From Rhodospirillaceae bacterium (GTDB taxonomy: Bacteria; Pseudomonadota; Alphaproteobacteria; UBA8366; GCA-2717185), in NCBI GenBank assembly GCA_028817685.1, contig JAPPPC010000180.1, positions 1 to 7,333 on the forward strand: a stretch of 7,333 nucleotides of DNA, in the 5' to 3' direction. Shown piece after piece: positions 1 to 7,004 of this stretch (the first letter of the stretch is position 1; each line of letters starts with the position of its first letter). Made by a program: the position numbers and the translations under genes. The notes below the pieces were generated by a model. The model was given only the letters and a program-made list of their open reading frames with translations. It was not told the DNA's origin and searched no databases.

Positions 1-984
1 CTCGATTCGCAACCGACCGGCGGCAAGTTCGACGGCGCCTATGGCGTGCTGGCCGGGCTGGAAGTGGTGCGCGCGCTGAACGACGCCGATGTGGAGACCG
101 ACGCGCCGGTCGAGGTGGTCGTCTGGACGAATGAAGAGGGCAGCCGCTTCGCCCCCTCCATGGTCGGGTCGGGCGCCTATGCCGGCGTCTTCGATCTCGA
201 GGAATCGCTCGCCATCCAAGACCGCGACGGCAACACGCTGGGCGGCGAGCTGCAGCGTATCGGCTACAAGGGCGAGGGCTGCGGCAACCGGCCGGCGACC
301 GCCTATTTCGAGGCGCATATCGAGCAGGGCCCGATCCTGGAAGATCAGGAACAAACGATCGGTGTGGTCAGCGGCGCGCAGGGCCAGCGCTGGTACGAGA
401 TTACGCTGACCGGCCGCGAGAGCCATGCCGGGCCGACGCCCATGGCGGTGCGGTGCGACGCGCTGGTCGGCGCGGCGTCGGTCGTGACCGCCGTCAACAG
501 GATCGGCCACGACTTCCAACCGGGCGCCTGCGCCACGGTCGGCATGATCGAGTCGAGCCCGAACAGCCGCAACGTCATCCCGGGCGAAGTCTTCATGACC
601 GTGGATTTCCGCCATCCGGACGACGACCGTTTGGCCGCCATGAACGACGCGCTGCGCGCGGCGGCGGAGGAAGCCGCGGCGGCGAATACGCTGGAACTCG
701 ACTTCAACCAAATCTGGTCCTGCCCGGCGACGGTGTTCGACGCGGACTGCGTCAGCGCGGTGCGCAAGGGGGCGGAGATCGGCGGCTACGCCCATATGGA
801 CATCGTCAGCGGGGCCGGACACGACGCGGTCTATATGGCCAAGGTCGCGCCCACCGGCATGATCTTCGTGCCCTGCGAGGACGGCATCAGCCACAACGAG
901 ATCGAGAACGCCACGCCAGAGGACATCGCCGCCGGCTGTCAGGTGCTCCTCCACGCGATCCTGGACCGGGCCGGCGGACACTAA
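1..984 (+). CDS. Zn-dependent M20-family amidohydrolase (N-carbamoyl-L-amino-acid hydrolase / allantoate amidohydrolase type), 5'-truncated
   Basis: The reading frame is open from the first base (LDSQPTGGKFDGAYG...), so the start lies outside the window. The 327 residues present compare with roughly 410-420 for the family, so about 85-95 N-terminal residues are missing. Metal-site motifs of the M20/AmaB-HyuC-AllC group are visible: the Asp of LDSQP (residue 2 of the fragment), the bridging Asp of GGKFDG (residue 11), the Glu pair of NEEGSRF (45-46), the His of HIEQGP (106) and the His of SGAGHDA (274). The NSRNVIPG segment is where the family places substrate-carboxylate contacts. The family hydrolyses N-carbamoyl or ureido C-N bonds in the cytoplasm, in pyrimidine, hydantoin or purine degradation. 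The QPTGG wording fits N-carbamoyl-amino-acid hydrolase or beta-ureidopropionase better than AllC, but the substrate cannot be fixed from sequence alone. The stop is TAA at 982-984, 6 nt before the next gene. Confidence 0.93.
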   Translation, partial: LDSQPTGGKFDGAYGVLAGLEVVRALNDADVETDAPVEVVVWTNEEGSRFAPSMVGSGAYAGVFDLEESLAIQDRDGNTLGGELQRIGYKGEGCGNRPATAYFEAHIEQGPILEDQEQTIGVVSGAQGQRWYEITLTGRESHAGPTPMAVRCDALVGAASVVTAVNRIGHDFQPGACATVGMIESSPNSRNVIPGEVFMTVDFRHPDDDRLAAMNDALRAAAEEAAAANTLELDFNQIWSCPATVFDADCVSAVRKGAEIGGYAHMDIVSGAGHDAVYMAKVAPTGMIFVPCEDGISHNEIENATPEDIAAGCQVLLHAILDRAGGH

Positions 985-990
985 ACGCCG

Positions 991-1905
991 ATGCCCAAAC
1001 GGGCCCTGCTGCTCGGGCTGAAGCTTGCCGTCTCGGCGGGATTGCTGGCCTGGCTGTGGACGCGGTTCGATCTTGCCGCGGCGCTGGAGCGGATCTTCAC
1101 GATGGACGCCCGCTTCGCCGCCGCCGCTTTTGCCGTCCTGCTGCTGCATGGCGTGTGGAGCGCCTGGCGCTGGCGGACCATCGTCCGCGCGCTCGGCGGC
1201 GCCTTGTCCTGGACGGAAGCGCTGCGGCTGTTCTTCATCGCCATGTTCTTCAATCAGACCCTGTCCACATCGATCGCCGGCGACGTGGCGCGGGTCTGGA
1301 TGCTGCACCGGGAGGGAGCGACGGTCGGCGCCGCGACCAGCGGCGTCGTGCTGGAGCGGGTGGCGGCGATGCTGGCGCTGATCCCGCTGATCGCCCTCGG
1401 TATCGGTCTGTTGCCCGGTCCCGTCCATCCCGGGCTCTGGGCTCTCGTCCTGTTCGCGCTCGGATGCGGTCTGGCCCTGCCTCTCGCGGCACCGCTCGCG
1501 GGATCGTCCACCGCCGGGCTCGCGGCGCTGGGGCGGTTCGCCGCCGCCGGCCAGCGCATCCTGTTATCCGCCCGCGGGTTGCTCGTGTTCGGCCAGTCGC
1601 TCCTGATCCATCTGGGGGCCGGTCTCGCAACCTATCTGCTGGCGCGGGCGGCGGGTCTCGTTCCCGACATCGGCCTTTGCCTCGCGCTGACGCCGCCGGT
1701 CTTGCTGTTGGCGACCCTGCCGATCAGTTTCGGCGGCTGGGGGCCGCGCGAGGCGGCGCTGATCTGGCTGTTCGGTCTGTTCGGCATCGCCGCCGCACCC
1801 GCGCTTGCCGTCTCGGTGGCGCTCGGCCTGCTGGTGATGGCAGCGGGCCTGCCCGGCGGGTTGCTGTGGCTCAGCCGGTCAGCTCGTACACCGTCCACAG
1901 GGTGA
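991..1905 (+). CDS. Flippase-like / lysylphosphatidylglycerol synthase TM-domain integral membrane protein
   Basis: This 304-residue, strongly hydrophobic protein has about seven or eight predicted membrane segments, including ones near residues 8-24, 41-57, 79-90, 124-142, 147-168, 196-220, 229-245 and 263-293. It matches the LPG_synthase_TM (UPF0104, YbhN/AglD2-like) family. Typical signatures are the Trp-Arg pair in the second segment (SAWRWRTI, 57-64), FFNQTLSTSIAGDVAR (86-101), LERVAAM (121-127) and PISFGGWGPREAA (244-256). Members are inner-membrane proteins. Some are fused to or partner with aminoacyl-lipid synthases, and many are proposed to move lipids or lipid-linked intermediates across the membrane. 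No catalytic domain is attached here. ATG at 991 lies 6 nt after the hydrolase stop. The upstream Shine-Dalgarno match is weak, so translation may depend on the upstream gene. The 3' end overlaps convergent ctaA by 35 bp. The substrate is unknown. Confidence 0.88.
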   Translation: MPKRALLLGLKLAVSAGLLAWLWTRFDLAAALERIFTMDARFAAAAFAVLLLHGVWSAWRWRTIVRALGGALSWTEALRLFFIAMFFNQTLSTSIAGDVARVWMLHREGATVGAATSGVVLERVAAMLALIPLIALGIGLLPGPVHPGLWALVLFALGCGLALPLAAPLAGSSTAGLAALGRFAAAGQRILLSARGLLVFGQSLLIHLGAGLATYLLARAAGLVPDIGLCLALTPPVLLLATLPISFGGWGPREAALIWLFGLFGIAAAPALAVSVALGLLVMAAGLPGGLLWLSRSARTPSTG

Positions 1906-2881
1906 GCGAAAACAGCGTCGCCGCGCCCAGCTGGTGCAGCACCGCCAAGGGCAGCGGCACGACAAGAAGCAAGGTCGCGATACCGAGAAGGACTTGCGCC
2001 ACGACCATCGCCGCCATGGCGTTCGCGGCGAACCGCGCGCGCGGCGTGACGGAGGCGCGGCGGACGGCGAGCCACAGCCAGCCGACCATGAGGACACTGG
2101 CATAGGCCAGCATGCGGTGGTCGAACTGTACGGCCGCGTCATTCTCGAACCCGTTCAGCCACCAGGGCGACAATTCAAGCGCGCCCGCCGGCACAAAATC
2201 GCCGTCCATTAGAGGCCAGCTGTTGTAGGTCAGGCCCGCATTCAGCCCGGCAACCAGACCGCCGGCCAGGACGGTCAGCGACACGATGCCGAGCGTCGTC
2301 CAGGCAAGACGCCGCGGCGCATCCGACATCGGTGCGCGCGGCGCGACCAACCGCAGCGCCACCCACAGCAGATAGCCCAGGATCGCGAACGCCATGCCGA
2401 GATGGACGGTGAGCCGGTACTGGCTGACATCGGTGCGGTCGACGAAGCCGCTCTTCACCATCCACCAGCCGATGACGCCCTGCAGCCCGCCGAGCAGGAA
2501 CAGCGCGACGAGATGCGGCGTGTAGCCGCGGGGGATCCGCCTGGTCAGCAGGAAAAACAGGAACGGCAGGGCGAAGACGATTCCGATCAACCGGCCCCAG
2601 AGCCGGTGGATGAACTCCCACCAGAAGATCGTCTTGAATTCCGCCAAGCTCATCCCGGCATTGGCGAGCGTGTATTCCGAGGTTTGACGGTAGAGGTCGA
2701 ACACGCGCTGCCACTCTGCCGCGTCGGTCGGTGGCCAGGCGCCGATCAGGGGCCGCCACTCGACCATGGAGAGGCCGGACTCGGTCAGGCGCGTGATCGC
2801 GCCGATGACCATCATCGCCACGACCATGCCAGCGCAGGCGAACAGCCACATCGCGACGGGTTTCGCGGCCGGGGCGGTCAT
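1871..2881 (-). CDS. ctaA: Haem A synthase, COX15/CtaA type 2
   Basis: This 336-residue polytopic membrane protein oxidises the C8 methyl group of haem O to the formyl of haem A, the cofactor of aa3-type cytochrome oxidases. COX15-type signatures are clear: GAITRLTESGLSMVEW (27-42), the haem-ligand-type histidines in EFIHRLWGR (H92), LTVHLGMA (H160), QFDHRMLAY (H255) and VLHQLGA (H316), and the type-2 motif NAGLTYNSWPLMDG (214-227). Glu89, preceding H92, corresponds to the conserved catalytic-region Glu. About eight membrane helices fit the two-fold internal repeat of the family, and the length is normal. The start is ATG at 2881, preceded by AAGGGA (minus strand, 2894-2889) 7 nt away. A second ATG 20 nt further upstream is out of frame. 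No other cytochrome-oxidase gene lies next to it, so it is probably transcribed alone from the 2882-3065 intergenic region. It converges on and overlaps the flippase-like gene. Confidence 0.96.
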   Translation of the reverse strand: MTAPAAKPVAMWLFACAGMVVAMMVIGAITRLTESGLSMVEWRPLIGAWPPTDAAEWQRVFDLYRQTSEYTLANAGMSLAEFKTIFWWEFIHRLWGRLIGIVFALPFLFFLLTRRIPRGYTPHLVALFLLGGLQGVIGWWMVKSGFVDRTDVSQYRLTVHLGMAFAILGYLLWVALRLVAPRAPMSDAPRRLAWTTLGIVSLTVLAGGLVAGLNAGLTYNSWPLMDGDFVPAGALELSPWWLNGFENDAAVQFDHRMLAYASVLMVGWLWLAVRRASVTPRARFAANAMAAMVVAQVLLGIATLLLVVPLPLAVLHQLGAATLFSLTLWTVYELTG

Positions 2882-2888
2882 CGATCGG

Positions 2889-2894
2889 TCCCTT
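2889..2894 (-). promoter_or_regulatory. Ribosome binding site of ctaA
   Basis: Read on the minus strand this is AAGGGA, 7 nt before the ATG at 2881. It supports that start over the out-of-frame ATG 20 nt upstream. Confidence 0.6.
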
Positions 2895-2980
2895 GGTTCA
2901 TGGTGTTAAGGATATAGGAAATCCGCCGTCGCGCGGCCACGCGCCATATCGCCGCGCGAACGGTCTGAATGTTTTTTCGA

Positions 2981-2994
2981 TTTTCGCAAGAAAA
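2981..2994. repeat. Short inverted repeat, TTTTC-GCAA-GAAAA
   Basis: This is a 5-bp perfect stem around a GCAA centre, just upstream of the candidate -35. If transcribed, it would form a small hairpin capped by a GNRA-type tetraloop. Its position upstream of the likely transcription start makes an accessory protein-binding site, or plain AT-rich sequence, just as possible. A function is not established. Confidence 0.3.
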
Positions 2995-3013
2995 ATGTTG
3001 ATTCATTTTAAAC

Positions 3014-3030
3014 AACACAATAATTGTGTT
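3014..3030. promoter_or_regulatory. Perfect 17-bp palindrome, candidate operator of the sulfite-reduction operon
   Basis: AACACAAT-A-ATTGTGTT has eight perfectly complementary bases on each side of a single central base. After one mismatch the symmetry resumes for two more pairs (3011-3012 with 3032-3033). It lies 36 bp before the cobA start and overlaps the best -10 candidates, the usual position for a repressor or co-regulator site. The one-base centre makes it a poor RNA hairpin, so a dimeric DNA-binding protein is the better reading. Regulators of sulfur assimilation in other bacteria include CysB (LysR type) and Rrf2-family proteins such as CymR. Which family would bind here cannot be told from this window, which encodes no obvious regulator. 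Confidence 0.5.
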
Positions 3031-3065
3031 TTTAATAATATTACACACAGAAACTGGAATTCAGG

Positions 3066-3824
3066 ATGACACACAGGGGCATCGTTCACATCGTCGGTGC
3101 GGGACCGGGCGATCCGGAGCTTCTCACGATTCGCGCGCTGCGGTTGCTGCAATCGGCGGACGTCATCGTCTACGACCGGCTGGTCGGGGACGATATCCTC
3201 GGCCTCGCCGACCCGGCGGCGCGCAAGATCTTCGTCGGCAAGCGCAAGAGCCACCACGCGGTGCCGCAGACCGGCATCAACGCGCTGCTGGTGCGCGAGG
3301 CCCAGCGCGGCCGAACCGTCGTGCGGCTGAAAGGCGGCGACCCCTTCATCTTCGGCCGTGGCGGCGAGGAGCGCGACTATCTGCGCCGCGCCGGCATCGA
3401 CGTGACAATCGTCCCTGGCATCACCGCCGCCACGGGCTGTGCGGCGGCAAGCGGTATCCCCCTCACCCACCGCGACCATGCCGGCGCCGTCACCTTCGTC
3501 AGCGGCCACGTGGCGGCCGGCAATGAAGGTCCCGACTGGGCCGGGCTCGCCCGGTCGGGCCAGACCCTGGTGTTCTTCATGGCGCTCAGCACGGCGGGGG
3601 TGACCGCGCGGAAACTCATAGAGCACGGTCTCGATCCCGTGACACCGGCCGCCATCGTCGAGAACGGCACCCTGCGGAACGAGAAGTTCGTCACCGGCCG
3701 ACTGGCCGAACTGGAATCCCTGATCCGCGACAATCGCATCACCGGGCCGGCCCTCGCCATCATCGGCGACGTGGCGGCGCTCGCGCACATCGAAACGCAC
3801 GACCGCGAAGCCCTCGCAGTCTGA
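3066..3824 (+). CDS. cobA: Uroporphyrinogen-III C-methyltransferase (SUMT)
   Basis: This 252-residue cytosolic enzyme transfers two methyl groups from S-adenosylmethionine to C2 and C7 of uroporphyrinogen III, giving precorrin-2, the branch point to sirohaem and cobalamin. SUMT signatures run in order: VGAGPGDPELLT (10-21), VYDRLV (35-40), VGKR (57-60), RLKGGDPFIFGRGGEE (87-102), VPGITAATGCAAASG (116-130), PLTHRDHA (132-139) and the C-terminal VENGT/GRL segments (198-213). It is a stand-alone SUMT without the CysG N-terminal dehydrogenase/ferrochelatase domain, so that step needs another gene. The usual YMG loop after the TLVF strand reads FMA (171-173). ATG 3066 is the only start that keeps the first beta strand. 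AGG directly abuts it and the spaced Shine-Dalgarno match is poor. Being first in an operon with cysI implies that its product feeds sirohaem synthesis. It could equally be labelled cysG-like or sumT. Confidence 0.95.
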   Translation: MTHRGIVHIVGAGPGDPELLTIRALRLLQSADVIVYDRLVGDDILGLADPAARKIFVGKRKSHHAVPQTGINALLVREAQRGRTVVRLKGGDPFIFGRGGEERDYLRRAGIDVTIVPGITAATGCAAASGIPLTHRDHAGAVTFVSGHVAAGNEGPDWAGLARSGQTLVFFMALSTAGVTARKLIEHGLDPVTPAAIVENGTLRNEKFVTGRLAELESLIRDNRITGPALAIIGDVAALAHIETHDREALAV

Positions 3825-3827
3825 CCC

Positions 3828-3833
3828 AAGGAG
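3828..3833 (+). promoter_or_regulatory. Ribosome binding site of the DUF2849 gene
   Basis: AAGGAG lies 6 nt before ATG 3840. It decides between two nearby ATGs: the one at 3835 reads ATG-ACA-TGA and stops at once, while 3840 opens the 101-codon gene. Confidence 0.7.
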
Positions 3834-3839
3834 CATGAC

Positions 3840-4145
3840 ATGACGCAACACGCCATCACGGCGAACTGGCTCGGCAGCGGGCTGGTGGTTTACCTGGCCT
3901 GGGACGGCGGCTGGTCGGAACAGGTCGCCGACGGTTTCATCAGCGGCAGCGAGGAGGAAGATGCCTGGCTGCTCGACATCGCCACACGCGCCGCCGACGC
4001 CCGCATCGTCGTCGATCCCTACCTGATCGAAGTCACCGAACAGGACGGTGCCGCCTGGCCGACCCAACGCCGCGAACAGATCCGCGCGGGTGGTCCGACG
4101 ATTGCGTATGCATCGGACGCCAACGTCCTGCGCCGGGTGGCCTGA
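3840..4145 (+). CDS. DUF2849 domain-containing protein of the sulfite-reductase operon
   Basis: This small acidic protein of 101 residues spans essentially one domain and resembles the DUF2849 family (by recall), which in alphaproteobacteria is typically found between a SUMT/CysG gene and cysI. Visible features are an N-terminal ITANWLGSGLVVYL strand pair followed by WDGGWSE (residues 22-28), an acidic SGSEEEDAWLLDIA stretch (36-49) and a C-terminal PTQRREQIRAGGPTIAY segment. It has no signal peptide, membrane helix, or cysteine or histidine metal motif, so it is probably cytosolic and not itself a redox carrier. It starts 15 nt after the cobA stop and ends 3 nt before the cysI start, so it is almost certainly co-expressed with both. 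The biochemical function is unknown. A role in sirohaem delivery, CysI folding or electron-donor docking is only inferred from context. Confidence 0.88.
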   Translation: MTQHAITANWLGSGLVVYLAWDGGWSEQVADGFISGSEEEDAWLLDIATRAADARIVVDPYLIEVTEQDGAAWPTQRREQIRAGGPTIAYASDANVLRRVA

Positions 4146-4148
4146 GCC

Positions 4149-5787
<1,639 letters not shown>

Positions 5788-5798
<11 letters not shown>

Positions 5799-6276
5799 GA
5801 ATAGCGCGGTCGCCGAAGACCGCTGGGTCGCCGTGGATGACGACGCGGACCTGTCCGGCGAATGGCCCATCATCGTGTCGCTGGCGCGCTGGCGCAAAGA
5901 CCGCGCACAGCTTGAGGGCCGCAATGCCCCCCTTGGCATCCGCCTGTCGAGCGACGACCCCCTCGACGAGATCGTGCCCGACCTCGACCGGTTCTTCCTG
6001 ATCGCACTCGACTTTCCCGCCTTCACCGACGGCCGTCCCTACTCGACCGCCCGCCTGCTGCGCGAGCGGCACGGCTACACCGGCGAGCTACGGGCCGTCG
6101 GTCAGGTGCTGCGCGACCAGGCGCAATTCCTGACGCGCTGCGGCTTCGATAGTTTCGAGCTCCCCGAGGGATCGGACGCAGAAGACTGGTTACGCGGCCT
6201 GGACAGCATCGCGGTGCATTATCAGCCGGCGAGCGATGGAAGCGCGGCGATCCCCGAGAAACGAATTCAGCTGTAG
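5788..6276 (+). CDS. DUF934 domain-containing protein of the sulfate/sulfite-reduction operon
   Basis: This 162-residue soluble protein belongs to DUF934, a family recurrently found directly after cysI and often before cysH in proteobacteria, and sometimes loosely annotated as an oxidoreductase. The conserved core is visible: DDPLDEIVPDLDRFFLIAL (56-74), FPAFTDGRPYSTARLLRER (76-94), GYTGELRAVGQVLRDQ (96-111) and LTRCGFDSFEL (115-125). It has one cysteine (C118) and no recognisable cofactor site or membrane segment. ATG 5788 is preferred over longer in-frame openings because AAGGAGG sits 9 nt upstream and the homologous N-terminus begins there. The gene overlaps cysI by 11 bp, implying coupled translation. 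The molecular role is unknown. Proposals such as electron transfer or assembly of CysI or CysH rest on gene neighbourhood only. Unusually, no cysH follows: a convergent gene overlaps the last 10 bp. Confidence 0.9.
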
Positions 6277-6911
6277 CCGAGCGAGCGCAGCTTCGCCATC
6301 GCCTGGTTGAGCTGGCTCATGCGGCGGGTGTCGCCGTAGGCGCTGTCCGGGTGGTGGATCGAGGCGAGCATGCGGAAGCGCGACTTCACCAGGTCGGGGC
6401 CAAGCTTGGCGTTCTGCGGAAAGCCCATCACGTAGAGCGCTTCACCGCGCGAGCGCACGCCGTGCGGCAGCAGTTTGAAGGACAACGCCCCGACGATCGA
6501 GCGCAGCCGCTTGATTTCCTTGCCCGCTTCCACAAGCTTCGCATTGCTGTCCTCCTGACCGTTCCGCTCGACCTTCACCGTGCGCTCGCCCTCGGCCATC
6601 GCCAGCGCCAGATTCAGCGCGCGCCGCAAGGTTACCACATCCTGTCCCGCCGGCAGCCGGACCTGCAGGCGCGGTTTGCGCCGCCAGGGCTTGCCCGCGT
6701 CCCGGCCCGATTTCAGGGTGACGGTCTCGCGGTCGCCCTGCGCCGGCTCGCCAGGATCCTCGGTCGCCGCGATCGCTTCCGGGGGCACGACCAGCATGAC
6801 CGAGCGCGCCAGATCGCCGACATTGACGTCGCGCGCGTCGGCGAGCGCCTGGACGCGGTCGCGAAAGGCGCTGGAACAGGGGATGACGTAGGATTTCTTG
6901 GCGGCGGGCAT
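6267..6911 (-). CDS. J-domain-like protein with possible ribbon-helix-helix-like N-terminus
   Basis: This predicted cytosolic protein has 214 residues from ATG 6911. The C-terminal ~60 residues look like a J domain, the DnaK-stimulating module of DnaJ co-chaperones: ALYVMGFPQNA (158-168), a basic helix LVKSRFRMLASI (174-185), the diagnostic HPD tripeptide (187-189) and a final helix RRMSQLNQAMAKLRSLG (196-212). The N-terminal segment (SYVIPCSSAFRDRVQALA, then GDLARSVMLVVP, 7-43) has the strand-helix-helix look of a ribbon-helix-helix DNA-binding fold, which is inference. A charged, probably helical or coiled stretch (107-140) links the two. There is no Gly/Phe region and no zinc-finger CxxCxGxG, so it is not a true DnaJ. 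The frame can be extended upstream only to a TTG at 6974, and neither start has a convincing ribosome site. It lies 93 bp downstream of pheT on the same strand. Confidence 0.72.
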   Translation of the reverse strand: MPAAKKSYVIPCSSAFRDRVQALADARDVNVGDLARSVMLVVPPEAIAATEDPGEPAQGDRETVTLKSGRDAGKPWRRKPRLQVRLPAGQDVVTLRRALNLALAMAEGERTVKVERNGQEDSNAKLVEAGKEIKRLRSIVGALSFKLLPHGVRSRGEALYVMGFPQNAKLGPDLVKSRFRMLASIHHPDSAYGDTRRMSQLNQAMAKLRSLGYS

Positions 6912-6936
6912 GGGCGGGACGTGATGATGCGTGCGT

Positions 6937-6956
6937 GGCAGACTCGCCGAGTCGCC
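6937..6956. repeat. Imperfect inverted repeat between pheT and the J-domain gene
   Basis: GGC-A-GACTC-GCC-GAGTC-GCC forms an eight-pair stem with one bulged A and a 3-nt loop. It lies in the 93-bp gap (6912-7004) between the pheT stop and the start of the J-domain gene. No T-run follows on either strand, so it does not look like a classical intrinsic terminator. An mRNA-stabilising hairpin or chance in GC-rich DNA are alternatives. The rest of this gap shows no clear promoter. Confidence 0.35.
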
Positions 6957-7004
6957 TCGCCCCGTCAACTGCAATCGTAGTTAAATTCGAAACCGTCCGC
7001 GTGA

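Larger units (their letters stand above)
2966..3056 (+). promoter_or_regulatory. AT-rich divergent control region, probable promoter of the cobA-cysI operon
   Basis: Within the 184-bp gap between ctaA and cobA, composition switches abruptly from GC-rich to strongly AT-rich, unlike anything else in the window. A possible -35 is TTGATT at 2998-3003. AT-rich -10 candidates are AATAAT (3019-3024, 15-bp spacer) and TAATTG (3021-3026, 17-bp spacer). A further candidate is TAATAT at 3036-3041. The exact hexamers are uncertain because alphaproteobacterial sigma-70 sites are degenerate and the stretch offers several matches. That the operon promoter lies here is inferred from position and composition. 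The rest of the gap, nearer ctaA (2900-2960), contains TATATC on the minus strand (2916-2911), which might serve ctaA, but no convincing -35 goes with it. Confidence 0.55.

Noticed and set aside
453..2105. A 550-codon plus-strand open frame crossing the hydrolase, flippase-like and ctaA genes.
   Set aside because: The translation is an Arg/Gly/Ala-rich frame shadow without motifs, and the frames of the hydrolase and flippase-like genes carry clear family signatures.
2401..2917. A 171-codon plus-strand frame within ctaA.
   Set aside because: It is a shadow of the haem A synthase gene, whose four conserved histidines and type-2 motif are intact on the other strand.
3014..3033. The palindrome plus T-run (GTGTTTTT) as an intrinsic terminator for upstream transcription.
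   Set aside because: No plus-strand gene ends nearby (ctaA runs away on the minus strand), the stem is A/T-rich and a one-base centre forces loss of inner pairs in RNA. An operator fits better.
2882..3065. A riboswitch (SAM-II or cobalamin type) in the leader of the cobA-cysI operon.
   Set aside because: The likely leader is only about 30-90 nt, AT-rich and without the conserved pairing blocks of SAM-II or the B12 box.
6912..6974. A longer J-domain protein starting at TTG 6974.
   Set aside because: TTG is a rare start, no Shine-Dalgarno precedes it, and the 21 extra residues are low-complexity (Thr/His/Pro). ATG 6911 (MPAAKKSYVIP) looks like a natural N-terminus, though its own ribosome site is also weak.
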